Shown here: positions 54,148 through 63,406 of the stretch, piece after piece | Layout: every line of letters begins with the position of its first letter | Position numbering within the stretch: position 1 is the stretch's first letter | DNA from: Deinococcus yavapaiensis KR-236 | GTDB taxonomy: Bacteria; Deinococcota; Deinococci; Deinococcales; Deinococcaceae | Length of the DNA stretch: 64,000 nucleotides | Direction: 5' to 3' | Assembly (NCBI RefSeq): GCF_003217515.1 | Contig: NZ_QJSX01000003.1 | Span: 124,001-188,000 of the forward strand | Translations under genes and position numbers: made by a program | Notes under the pieces: model-generated | The model's input: the letters and a program-made list of their open reading frames with translations, nothing else | The model's database searches: none | Told to the model about the DNA's origin: nothing

Positions 54148-55535
54148 GCGCGTCCTCCCACGGTGATCTCGGAAACGAGGATGTGAGGTTGCCCGACGTC
54201 GGTCGGGATGGAGCCGGAAAGCGAGCCGCACATGCCTTGCCCGCGCGACAAGTCCTTGGCGACCCCGACGATGTTCAACAGGTCCTGCGCGCCGTTTCCG
54301 ACGAGGGCGGCGCCGCGCACCGGCTCGGCGATCTCGCCGTTGCGAATCAGGTAGCCTTCGTTCACGCTGAAGTTGTAGTCCCCGGTGCCCGGCGAGACGC
54401 TGCCGCCGCCCATCGTGCGGGCGTACAAGCCGAACTCCACGCCCGCGATGAGCTCCTCGGGGGTCTTGTCTCCCTCGAGGATGAAGGTGTTGCGCATGCG
54501 CGAGGTCGGCGCGAACGTGTAGTCCTGGCGACGCCCCGAGCCCGTGCGGCGATAGCCGGTTTGGAGTTCGCCGAGGCGGTCGACCATGAACGACTTCAGC
54601 ACGCCGTTCTCGATGAGGACGGTTCGCTCGCTCGGCGTCGCCTCGTCGTCGACGTTGATCGAGCCCCACGCGCCGGGAATCGTGCCGTCGTCCACCGCCG
54701 ACACGCTTTCGTGCGCGATCTTTTCGCCGAGCTTGTCGGCGAACACGCTGGCCTTCTTCGCGACCGACGTCGTCTCCAAGATGTGCCCGCACGCCTCGTG
54801 GAAGATCACGCCGCCGAAGGCGTTGCCGATCACGACGGGCAACTTGCCCGCCGGAGCGTAGCCCGCGCGCAGCATGGCGTTGGCGATGCGCGCCGCTTCC
54901 GCGCCCGCCCGCTCGGGCAGGTCGCCGTCGAAGAACTCCATGCCGAGCGCCGCGCCCGGCCCGTTGTAGCCTGTCGCGCGGTCCGAACCGTCCTCGGCGA
55001 TCGCCGACACCATGAGGCGGCTTCGCACGCGCTCGTCCTCGCTCCAGTCACCGAGCGAGTTCGCGACGAGGATGCGCTGCGCCACGTCGATGTACGTCAC
55101 GTCCACCGTCTTGACGTGCCCGACGCGAGCGGCGCCGTACGCGCGGCGCGCGATCTCCAACTTCGCCTGCTTGCTCGTCCGCAGCGGGTGCTCGCGCACG
55201 TTCCACAGCTTCTGAGCGTCCAGGCTGCGAAAGTCCAGGCCGCCCGCGCCGCGCGCGTCCACCTCGCCGCCTTGGCCGCGCGCCCTGGCCATGGCCCGCG
55301 CGACTTCCAAGAGGCCTTCGCGTGTGCAGTCGTTCGTGTACGCGTACACGACGTTCGTTCCGTAGAACAAGCGCAGGCCCGCTCCGTAGATGTTTCCTCC
55401 GCCCGCGTCCTTCACCTTGCCTTGCAGCAAGTGCAAGTTCGTCGTGACGGTGTCCTCCATGAACAACTCCGCGAAGTCGGCGCCGCCTGCTCGCGCGACG
55501 CTCAGCACTTCCGAGACCAATTCCCGATCCAACAT
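54144..55535 (-). CDS. tldD: TldD metalloprotease subunit
   Basis: A 463-residue zinc protease subunit. The zinc motif is HEACGH at 246-251, in GNAFGGVIFHEACGHILETTSVAKKASVF. The family C-terminus GQGMCGSLSGSIPTDVGQPHILVSEITVGG is present, with the conserved Cys. A GGAGGACGC site precedes the ATG. First gene of the tldD-tldE operon. No RiPP precursor is evident beside it, so general peptide clearance is the likely role. Confidence 0.95.
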   Translation of the reverse strand: MLDRELVSEVLSVARAGGADFAELFMEDTVTTNLHLLQGKVKDAGGGNIYGAGLRLFYGTNVVYAYTNDCTREGLLEVARAMARARGQGGEVDARGAGGLDFRSLDAQKLWNVREHPLRTSKQAKLEIARRAYGAARVGHVKTVDVTYIDVAQRILVANSLGDWSEDERVRSRLMVSAIAEDGSDRATGYNGPGAALGMEFFDGDLPERAGAEAARIANAMLRAGYAPAGKLPVVIGNAFGGVIFHEACGHILETTSVAKKASVFADKLGEKIAHESVSAVDDGTIPGAWGSINVDDEATPSERTVLIENGVLKSFMVDRLGELQTGYRRTGSGRRQDYTFAPTSRMRNTFILEGDKTPEELIAGVEFGLYARTMGGGSVSPGTGDYNFSVNEGYLIRNGEIAEPVRGAALVGNGAQDLLNIVGVAKDLSRGQGMCGSLSGSIPTDVGQPHILVSEITVGGRA

Positions 55536-55668
55536 GCGTCCTCCTCGTTGTCTTGCGGCGTTCAGCCTACCGTGTTCCGGGCGCGTGTGAGCGCGAACAA
55601 GGCGACTAAGCTGTTTGGCGGAGCGGGCGGAAGGCCACCGGCAAGGCCATGCCCGGAAACTCGAAGCG

Positions 55669-55773
55669 TCACGTGAAGCGCGGGCGAGCGGTGAGGCGCC
55701 GAACGGACGCTTCCGCGCGCAAGGTGGCGAGGCGTTCTTGTGCGAATTGAACTGTCGATTCCGGGGTGTTCAT
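55669..55773 (-). CDS. Possible 34-residue protein
   Basis: A short frame (MNTPESTVQFAQERLATLR, then a basic tail to RPRFT) with a strong CAGGAGAG Shine-Dalgarno 5-6 nt before the ATG. It lies 52 bp after the regulator at 55826 on the same strand, so it could be the second gene of that unit. No homology recognised; the ribosome site is the main support. Confidence 0.4.
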   Translation of the reverse strand: MNTPESTVQFAQERLATLRAEASVRRLTARPRFT

Positions 55774-55825
55774 GATGGCTCTCCTGGTCGAGGGAAGGTG
55801 CTCGAAGCTTCGAGGCGGGCGGAAC

Positions 55826-56473
55826 TCACTGGCTGCCCGGACGAAAGCGGCCACGAAAGGAAATCAAGCCGAACGTGCAGTCCTGCGCGCGCTCGTCGTC
55901 GGGCTGCGCGCGAAACTGCTCGATGACGGCGGCGAGCGCCGCTTGCACTTCGCGAAAGCGTTCGGGCGTGACCTTGAGGGGCGCGATCACGAGTTGCGCG
56001 ACGAAGTCCGTTTTCTGCTTGACGTCCTCCACGAGGTGTTCGGCCCGCTCGCGGTCATGGTCGTCGCTCGTCAGGCGAACGACGACGCCTTGCGCGTCGC
56101 GCGCCGCCGCGTTGGAGTTCGTCATGCCTTCCAGCAGGCCGCGCAGCATGGGTTCGATCGCCTTGCCGGTGTCGAGCAGGTGCATCGGAAGAAGCATTTT
56201 CGGCACCATGAACTCGCGCGCGACCGTTTGGTACAGCGAGCGCTTGCCTTTTGTCGCGACGACTTTCAGAAGGCCCGCGTTCGCGAGCTTGCCGACGTGG
56301 TACGCGATGCGGTTGGCGGGTTCGCCAAGCCGTTTGGCCGCTTCGGAGGCCAAGCGCGGCTCGATGAAAAAACCGAGCAGGCGAATTCCGTACTCCGGGT
56401 CGTACACGAGCTTGGCCTGCTCGGCGTTCTCGACGTCGTACCTGTCCACCTGCTCGAATCTCGTCTCGGTCAT
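55826..56473 (-). CDS. ArsR-like winged-helix regulator
   Basis: A 215-residue protein. Residues about 20-95 form a winged helix: AEQAKLVYDPEYGIRLLGFFIEPRLASEAAKRLGEPANRIAYHVGKLANAGLLKVVATKGKRSLYQTVAREF, typical of ArsR/HTH_20 proteins that pair with a C-terminal dimer or sensor domain (about 100-200, LVVRLTSDDHDRERAEHLVEDV-like). No metal-binding Cys pair is seen, so the signal is not a soft metal. It is divergent from nothing nearby and close to the MerR-like gene at 56550 on the same strand. Confidence 0.85.
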   Translation of the reverse strand: MTETRFEQVDRYDVENAEQAKLVYDPEYGIRLLGFFIEPRLASEAAKRLGEPANRIAYHVGKLANAGLLKVVATKGKRSLYQTVAREFMVPKMLLPMHLLDTGKAIEPMLRGLLEGMTNSNAAARDAQGVVVRLTSDDHDRERAEHLVEDVKQKTDFVAQLVIAPLKVTPERFREVQAALAAVIEQFRAQPDDERAQDCTFGLISFRGRFRPGSQ

Positions 56474-56549
56474 GACGAGAGTGTGCGACTTTCAAATTTC
56501 AAAATCGAGATGACAATTTGAAAACTTCAACGCGCTTTTCTTGGCGGGT

Positions 56550-57281
56550 TCATCCGCGTCGGCTGTGGCGTTCGAGCGCCGCCTCGAGTTCTTGGGCGCG
56601 CTGCAACTGCTCTTGCAAGGCGGCGAGCTTCTCCTCCAACCGCTTGCGGGCGGCGTGCACCTCGGATTGGGCGCGTTGCATGGCGCGCCGCCAATCACCG
56701 AGGTCTTCGCCTTCGCGGGCGCTGACATTTTCCGGCGTGACGAAGACCCCGCTGTTCTTCGTGGTTCCGGCGAGGAAGGGCCGCGCGGGGCGCGTACGTT
56801 CGACGTACACTTCCCAATCTCCGAGTCGGTGCGCGCCGCTCGGAAACGCTCCGCCCGAAGCGATGAGGACCGACGCGCTCTTCGTGGCGTTCTTCCAGTT
56901 CAGCAAAGCCGCTTGGCCGCCGACTCGTTCTTGATCGCGCTGCTCCAAGATCTCTTCCAAGCTCAGCCCGAGGCTTTGCCACTGCCGCACCGACTCGGCT
57001 TGAGCGAGGTTGTGCACCCAGAAGCGGAACTTGCCGTTGACTTCGTAGGGAGTGATGAGCCCGAGGCGTTGATAGTGCCGCACGGTCGAGTCGGGCAAGT
57101 TCACCATGCCGGCGAACGAACCCATCGAGACGCCGCGCGCCTCGGCGAAGCGGGCGGCGACGTCGGGCGAGCCGCACAAGACGGCCATGATGTCGGCGAA
57201 GGCCGCGTCGCTCGCGAGCCGGTCGGCGTACTCCTTCACGATGCGCCCGAATTCTTCGGGCGTTTTGCGAATGGCGGTCAT
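56550..57281 (-). CDS. MerR-like regulator with a coiled-coil tail
   Basis: 243 residues. A MerR-type winged helix is in the middle (SFAGMVNLPDSTVRHYQRLGLITPYEVNGKFRFWVHNLAQAESVRQWQSLGLSLEEILEQRD, about 55-115). The N-terminal 50 residues are helical and not typical of MerR. The C-terminus (about 195-243) is a coiled coil (SEVHAARKRLEEKLAALQEQLQRAQELEAALER) for dimerisation. No Cys sensor is obvious. It is divergent from the subtilase gene and may control it (inference). Confidence 0.83.
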   Translation of the reverse strand: MTAIRKTPEEFGRIVKEYADRLASDAAFADIMAVLCGSPDVAARFAEARGVSMGSFAGMVNLPDSTVRHYQRLGLITPYEVNGKFRFWVHNLAQAESVRQWQSLGLSLEEILEQRDQERVGGQAALLNWKNATKSASVLIASGGAFPSGAHRLGDWEVYVERTRPARPFLAGTTKNSGVFVTPENVSAREGEDLGDWRRAMQRAQSEVHAARKRLEEKLAALQEQLQRAQELEAALERHSRRG

Positions 57282-57423
57282 CGCCGCTCAGCCTACCGCT
57301 TGACGCCCGCCATCAGTGCGTCATTCTCGAATCATCCTGCGTTCTTTACCGTGCCTTCACAGCCGAGGGATATCTCGGCAAGAACGAGCACGAAGGGCCG
57401 CTTCGAGCGGCCGGAGGATGAAC

Positions 57424-59259
57424 ATGAAGAACTTGAAATTCGCTTTGCTCGCCGCGTTCGGCGCGAGCTTGCTGGCTTCCTGCGGCGACGGCGCGACGTC
57501 CGCGCCGATCATCGAGCGGCGCGTCATGTCGGGCGTGCTCAGCACCCCGGGTGCGACCGTGGCGTCCGCACAAGCGTCACTGACGCGACTCGACACCCGC
57601 GTGCGCTCGCAGCCGTGGCTGCAACCGCACGCAAAGGAGGTCGTGCCCGGCGAGTACCTCGTGAAATTCAAGCCGAGCGTCAGCGCCCAGGCGGCGACCC
57701 TCAACGCGGCGGGCGTGACGCTCTCCCGCGCGCGGCGCGGCGCGTTCGGCTTCACGCTGTACCGCGCGTCGTCCGACTCGCTGCGCGCGGCGAGCCAGAC
57801 GAACGTCGTGGCGGCCCTGTCCGCTCGCGCCGACGTCGAGGGTGTCGTGCCGAATTACGTGTTGCACGCGTACGCCGTCCCGAGCGACCCGCTCCACGCC
57901 GTTCAGTGGGACCAGGGCATGACGCGCCTCGAGGCCGCCTGGAACGTCACGACGGGCCGCTCGATTCCCGTCGCCGTCGTCGACACGGGCATCGTGGACC
58001 ACCCGGATTTGCGCGCCAAGCTTCTGCCGGGCTTCGACTTCGTGGCGGACGCCGACAACGCGGGCGACTGGGACGGAATCGACGACGATCCGACCGACGA
58101 GGGCAACGGATCGGATTACCACGGCTCGCACGTCGCCGGAATCATCGCCGCGAGCACGAACAACGGCGAGGGAATCGCCGGTGCCAGTTGGGGCGCGAAG
58201 ATCGTGCCGGTGCGCGTCCTCGGCGCGAGCGGCGGCAGCTTGAACGACATCATGAACGGAATCGCGTGGGCGGCGGGCGAAGACGTGGACGGCGCGCCGC
58301 TCAACCCGAATCCGGCGAAGGTCATCAACCTCAGCCTCGGCGGTACCGCGCCGTGCGAGCCCCCCTTGCAAAGCGCCTTCGACGATCTGGCGGCGAACGG
58401 CGTGACGGTCGTCGTGGCGGCGGGCAACGAGGACGTGGACGCCAGCACCTCCTTTCCGGCGAACTGCGCGAACGTGATCACGGTCGGCGCGGTCGGTCCC
58501 GACGGAGCGCGAGCGCCGTACTCGAACTTCGGCTCGTACGTCGACGTGATGGCGCCCGGCGGCAACATGGACCTCGGCATCAACGTCGGCGGCAAGATTT
58601 TGCCGGGCGGCGTGTACTCCACGATTCTCGACGAGGACGGAGAGCCGGTGTACGCTCCGTACAACGGCACGAGCATGGCGGCGCCGCAAGTGGCGGGCCT
58701 CGTGGCGCTCCTCAAGAGCGTGCAGCCGAACCTCACGCCGAGCCAGATTTTCGCGCGCTTGAAGGCCACGTCGCATTCCTTGTCGAGCGCGGCGTGCGGC
58801 GTCACGAACGGCTGCGGCGCGGGCATCGTGGACGCGGCGGCGTTTTTGGGCGGAGCGGCGCAACCTTCTCCCACGCCGATTCCGACGCCTCCGACGAGCG
58901 CGCTCAAGACCCTCGTGTTCGCGCTGTACCTGCGCGACGGTCGCACGCTGAACGACGTGGACTACAACAAGAGCACGTGGGAGGAAGTCTCCGGGGACAA
59001 GCTACGCTCGCTTTACAAGGTGCGCGACTTGCAACCGGGCGTGTACGCGGCGGTCGCGTGGCAAGACCTCGACGGAGACCTCACCATCGACGACGCGGAG
59101 CCCATCGGCATGTACCCGACGACCGTCAACCTCACAGGCGGGGATCGCAGCAACGTCGACATCGATTTGGAGCCTTTCGAGGCGGCCGCCGTGTCTGACT
59201 TGAACGTGTCGCTCGCGAAGTCGGCCATGCGCGCCCTTCTCACGCGCGCCACGCCCTGA
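57424..59259 (+). CDS. S8 subtilisin-like serine protease, lipoprotein
   Basis: 611 residues. A lipoprotein signal ends at Cys20 (ASLLASC). Residues about 70-150 resemble an inhibitor I9-type propeptide (EYLVKFKPSVSAQAATLNAAG...YRASSD). The catalytic domain (about 160-455) has Asp187 (VAVVDTGIVDH), His233 (DYHGSHVAGI), the oxyanion Asn in VVAAGNED and Ser417 (NGTSMAAPQ). A Pro/Thr linker leads to a C-terminal domain (about 485-590) with FALYLRDGRTLNDVDYNKS and a PPC-like acidic DLDGDLTIDDAEP stretch that may bind calcium. ATG 57424 has GGAGG 6 nt upstream. Probably anchored outside the cell for protein breakdown. Confidence 0.93.
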   Translation: MKNLKFALLAAFGASLLASCGDGATSAPIIERRVMSGVLSTPGATVASAQASLTRLDTRVRSQPWLQPHAKEVVPGEYLVKFKPSVSAQAATLNAAGVTLSRARRGAFGFTLYRASSDSLRAASQTNVVAALSARADVEGVVPNYVLHAYAVPSDPLHAVQWDQGMTRLEAAWNVTTGRSIPVAVVDTGIVDHPDLRAKLLPGFDFVADADNAGDWDGIDDDPTDEGNGSDYHGSHVAGIIAASTNNGEGIAGASWGAKIVPVRVLGASGGSLNDIMNGIAWAAGEDVDGAPLNPNPAKVINLSLGGTAPCEPPLQSAFDDLAANGVTVVVAAGNEDVDASTSFPANCANVITVGAVGPDGARAPYSNFGSYVDVMAPGGNMDLGINVGGKILPGGVYSTILDEDGEPVYAPYNGTSMAAPQVAGLVALLKSVQPNLTPSQIFARLKATSHSLSSAACGVTNGCGAGIVDAAAFLGGAAQPSPTPIPTPPTSALKTLVFALYLRDGRTLNDVDYNKSTWEEVSGDKLRSLYKVRDLQPGVYAAVAWQDLDGDLTIDDAEPIGMYPTTVNLTGGDRSNVDIDLEPFEAAAVSDLNVSLAKSAMRALLTRATP

Positions 59260-59275
59260 AGCTCGTGGCAAAGGC

Positions 59276-59308
59276 AAAGGGAGGGGCGCGGAGCCCCTCC
59301 CTTTCTTT
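59276..59308. terminator. Bidirectional terminator between the subtilase and ybjN genes
   Basis: A 12-bp perfect stem AAAGGGAGGGGC / GCCCCTCCCTTT with loop GCGGA and CTTTG after it on the + strand; GCCTTTG follows on the minus strand. Confidence 0.85.
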
Positions 59309-59324
59309 GCTCGCGTCGCGCCGA

Positions 59325-59768
59325 TTATGCTTGGGTCGCGGGTTGGAAGCCTTCGAGGAAGGCGTAGTCGTCTTGGAAGTGCATCAGGACGCCGCCGAAC
59401 AGCGTGTCGAAGGTGTCTTGCGGGAATTCCATCAGCGTCGGGTAGAAGCCGACGTACTCGAGCCACATGTTGCCTTCGTCGTCGATCGAGCGGTTGAAGG
59501 CGCGCTCGCGGTTCCGGCCGTTGAGGATCGTGAGGACTTCCTGCTTGCGGTTCGAGTACGACTTTTGCGTGACGCAGGTGATTTCGAGACGGCTGGTGTT
59601 GTTCGGGCCGTCGTTGACGCTCACGAGGACGGCGGCGTCGCCCATGTCGAACTTCCAGCCCATGCGGATGAAGCGCTGGCCGTTTTGGTCTTCCATGTCG
59701 AGGATGACTTCTTTGTCGCGAAGGTACTTGGCGATCGTATCCAGGGTCAGCAGTGCGGTGTCGGTCAT
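59325..59768 (-). CDS. YbjN-domain protein
   Basis: A 147-residue YbjN-like protein (LTLDTIAKYLRDKEVILDMEDQNGQRFIRMGWKFDMGDAAVLVSVND; LNGRNRERAFNRSIDDEGNMWLEYVGFYPTLMEFPQDTFDTLFGGVLMHF). YbjN folds resemble type III secretion chaperones. The family is expanded in Deinococcus and its role is not settled; stress response and motility effects are reported for E. coli YbjN. AGGAGGAACTC precedes ATG 59768. Confidence 0.9.
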   Translation of the reverse strand: MTDTALLTLDTIAKYLRDKEVILDMEDQNGQRFIRMGWKFDMGDAAVLVSVNDGPNNTSRLEITCVTQKSYSNRKQEVLTILNGRNRERAFNRSIDDEGNMWLEYVGFYPTLMEFPQDTFDTLFGGVLMHFQDDYAFLEGFQPATQA

Positions 59769-59835
59769 GTTGAGTTCCTCCTGCCGCACAGACTCGCACG
59801 TGAAGTGAACTTCACGTCAAGCCTGCCGAGAAGCT

Positions 59836-60453
59836 TCACAGTCGCTCGCGGTACTTCTCCACGAGGTCGTCGAGCGCTTCGCGCAGCAAGCTCGCCTCGG
59901 TCCGCCCGAGGTTGCCCGACAACTTCACGAGACGCTCCAAGCTCGCCTTGGGGTAGTAGTTGCTCTTGAGGACCATCTTGCTTTCGACGTAGATGGCGAT
60001 GCGTCCGCGCCCTTCACGCTTGGCGCGCAGCAACGCCTCGTCGGCGGCGCGCAGCAAGCCGGGAAAGTCACTCGCGTGCGCGGGTCGTTGGGCGAGGCCG
60101 ATCGAGAGGCTCGGCAGGAGATGCTTCGGAATGTCGAGCCCCGGTCCCACTTCCCGAATGTGGTGAAGAACTTCGTTCAGCAAGATCAGCGCCGTCTCGG
60201 TGGGCGTGTCGGGGAGGGCGACGGCGTACTCGTCTCCTCCGAGACGCGCGACGAGGCTGCCGCTCGGCAAGCTGCCCGTCAAGACACGCTCCACGAAGCG
60301 CAGCATGTCGTCGCCGGCCTCTTGGCCGAGCTCGTCGTTGAGCGTCTTGAAGTGATCGAGGTCGACCAGCCCGAGGGTGAGGGGCAACGTCGCGTCGACG
60401 GTGTTCACGGCGGTCTCGAAATTCGCGCGGTTGAGCAACTCCAACGTCTTCAT
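59836..60453 (-). CDS. Diguanylate cyclase (GGDEF) fused to a ribbon-helix-helix domain
   Basis: 205 residues. Residues 1-160 are a GGDEF domain: GLVDLDHFKTLNDELGQEAGDDML and the active loop RLGGDEY (70-76), with no RxxD inhibitory site before it. It would make cyclic di-GMP. Residues 161-205 read SNYYPKASLERLVKLSGNLGRTEASLLREALDDLVEKYRERL in pattern, matching a ribbon-helix-helix DNA-binding domain (the exact stretch is residues 163-205). No sensor domain. AGGAGAACGAAG precedes ATG 60453. Directly upstream is a striking A+T-rich patch (60471-60510) that may be its own operator. Confidence 0.88.
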   Translation of the reverse strand: MKTLELLNRANFETAVNTVDATLPLTLGLVDLDHFKTLNDELGQEAGDDMLRFVERVLTGSLPSGSLVARLGGDEYAVALPDTPTETALILLNEVLHHIREVGPGLDIPKHLLPSLSIGLAQRPAHASDFPGLLRAADEALLRAKREGRGRIAIYVESKMVLKSNYYPKASLERLVKLSGNLGRTEASLLREALDDLVEKYRERL

Positions 60454-60470
60454 CTTCGTTCTCCTATTCC

Positions 60471-60510
60471 TTATATATATCATATCTTGTATATATGTAA
60501 GCCATATAGA
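60471..60510. promoter_or_regulatory. A+T-rich patch between the GGDEF and methyltransferase genes
   Basis: Forty bases with only about eight G/C, rich in ATAT steps and with near-palindromes (TTATATATA ... TATATATGTAA, CATATCTTGTATATATG). In such G+C-rich DNA this is exceptional. It could be a promoter for either divergent gene, or a binding site for the ribbon-helix-helix domain of the neighbouring protein. Confidence 0.55.
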
Positions 60511-60556
60511 GGTGATCCTCGCTGTGGTGAACGCGCAAAGGGCGCAAGCTGAACGC

Positions 60557-61174
60557 ATGCCCGATTCTTTGCGCCGCCTCGACGAATCGCCCGACGAAGA
60601 GTTCTACGCCCAGCCACGCTTCGTCACCCACATCGACGACGAAGCCATCGCCGCCGTGACACGGCTTTACCGCGAGTACCTTCCGGCGGACGGCGCGATT
60701 CTCGACCTCATGAGCTCGTGGGTGAGTCACCTGCCGCCCGGCGTGGCTTACCGCCGCGTGGCGATCCTCGGCATGAACGAGCGCGAACTCGCCCGCAACG
60801 AGCGGGCGACCGAGTACGTCGTGCGGAATCTCAACGCGTTCCCGACGCTGCCTTACGGCGACTGCGAGTTCGACGGATGCGGCGTCTGCGTTTCGATCGA
60901 CTACCTCACGCGGCCGGTGGAGGTGCTGCGTGAGGTGGGGCGAGTCTTGAAGCCGAACGCACCTCTCGTGATCACCTTTTCCAACCGCTGCTTTCCCACC
61001 AAGGCGGTCCTCGCGTGGCACGCGCTCGACGACGCCGGACACGTCGAACTCGTGAAGTCGTTCGTGCGGAGTTCGGCCATGTTCGAGAAGCCGATCGGGC
61101 TCGACCGAACTCCTCATCCGCGTCGTTCCGATCCGCTCTACGCTGTCGTGGCTCTACGACGCTTGCCAATGTGA
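60557..61174 (+). CDS. SAM-dependent methyltransferase
   Basis: A 205-residue class I methyltransferase. The SAM-binding strand is unusual: DGAILDLMSSWVSHLPPGVAYRRVAILGMNERELARN, in place of DxGxGxG. The end of the fold is clear: VCVSIDYLTRPVEVLREVGRVLKPNAPLVITFSNRCFPTKAV. The family is common in bacteria and algae without a known substrate. ATG 60557; GTG codons just upstream are alternatives. Divergent from the GGDEF gene across the A+T-rich patch. Confidence 0.87.
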   Translation: MPDSLRRLDESPDEEFYAQPRFVTHIDDEAIAAVTRLYREYLPADGAILDLMSSWVSHLPPGVAYRRVAILGMNERELARNERATEYVVRNLNAFPTLPYGDCEFDGCGVCVSIDYLTRPVEVLREVGRVLKPNAPLVITFSNRCFPTKAVLAWHALDDAGHVELVKSFVRSSAMFEKPIGLDRTPHPRRSDPLYAVVALRRLPM

Positions 61175-61191
61175 GTGTGGCGCACTCACAT
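61169..61191. repeat. Inverted repeat upstream of groES
   Basis: 9-bp perfect arms ATGTGAGTG / CACTCACAT with loop TGGCG. It starts inside the methyltransferase stop region, 16 bp before the groES -35 box. Either a weak terminator (no T-run) or a regulator site. Confidence 0.6.
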
Positions 61192-61206
61192 CTTGTGTTC
61201 ACCCCA

Positions 61207-61270
61207 TTGACACAAGGCTGAGCGAGTTGTTACCATTGCGTTTGGAGTTAGCAAGCTGACCGCTTGCTGA
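61207..61270 (+). promoter_or_regulatory. groESL promoter and a leader palindrome
   Basis: TTGACA (61207-61212), 18-bp spacer, TACCAT (61231-61236). Just downstream, in the untranslated leader, is the inverted repeat TTAGCAAGC-N5-GCTTGCTGA (61248-61270, one mismatch). It is not the CIRCE element of HrcA; it may bind another heat-shock regulator. Confidence 0.6.
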
Positions 61271-61303
61271 TCACTCAAGAATCTTTCTATCGGAGGTACA
61301 GTC

Positions 61304-61609
61304 ATGCTGAAACCGTTGGGCGATCGTGTGCTGGTCGAAATTGTCGAGGAAGCCGAGCAAAAGACCGCTGGGGGCCTGTACGTTCCCGACACCGCCAAGG
61401 AAAAGAGCCAGCGTGGCCGCGTCGTCGCCGTCGGCACCGGAAAGATGCTCGACAACGGCACCCGCGTGCCCGTCGAAGTGAACGTCGGTGACATCGTGTA
61501 CTTCGCGAAGTACGGCGGCAACGAAGTGCAACTCGAAGGCAACAACTACTCCATCTTGTCCGAGCGCGACATTCTCGGCGTGCTGGAGCAAGCCGCCGTC
61601 GGCGCGTAA
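61304..61609 (+). CDS. groES: Co-chaperonin GroES
   Basis: A 101-residue lid of the GroEL chamber. Seen: MLKPLGDRVLVEIVEEAEQKTAGGLYVPDTAKEKSQRG with the mobile loop, VNVGDIVYFAKYGGNEVQLEGNNYSILSERDILGVL. CGGAGGTACAG precedes the ATG. First gene of the groES-groEL operon, with a sigma-70-type promoter and palindromes upstream. Confidence 0.98.
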   Translation: MLKPLGDRVLVEIVEEAEQKTAGGLYVPDTAKEKSQRGRVVAVGTGKMLDNGTRVPVEVNVGDIVYFAKYGGNEVQLEGNNYSILSERDILGVLEQAAVGA

Positions 61610-61662
61610 ATCAATTCCTCAACCGAATCACACTGCATCTGATCTCATAAGGAGACAACACC

Positions 61663-63303
<1,641 letters not shown>

Positions 63304-63325
63304 AGTCCGCTCGAATCCAGCTTCG

Positions 63326-63360
63326 AAGAACACCCCGCCGTTCGGCGGGGTGTTCTTCTT
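63326..63360 (+). terminator. Terminator after groEL
   Basis: A 14-bp perfect stem (63326-63339 with 63344-63357) with loop GTTC, running into CTTTG. It also lies past the stop of the convergent antiporter gene. Confidence 0.88.
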
Positions 63361-63406
63361 TGTCCTCGGACGCTCGAAGCGCTCTGGAAGCCGCTCGATC
63401 CAAAGC

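Noticed and set aside
61201..61303. HrcA/CIRCE control of groESL
   Set aside because: The TTAGCACTC-N9-GAGTGCTAA sequence is not there; only the different TTAGCAAGC palindrome is.
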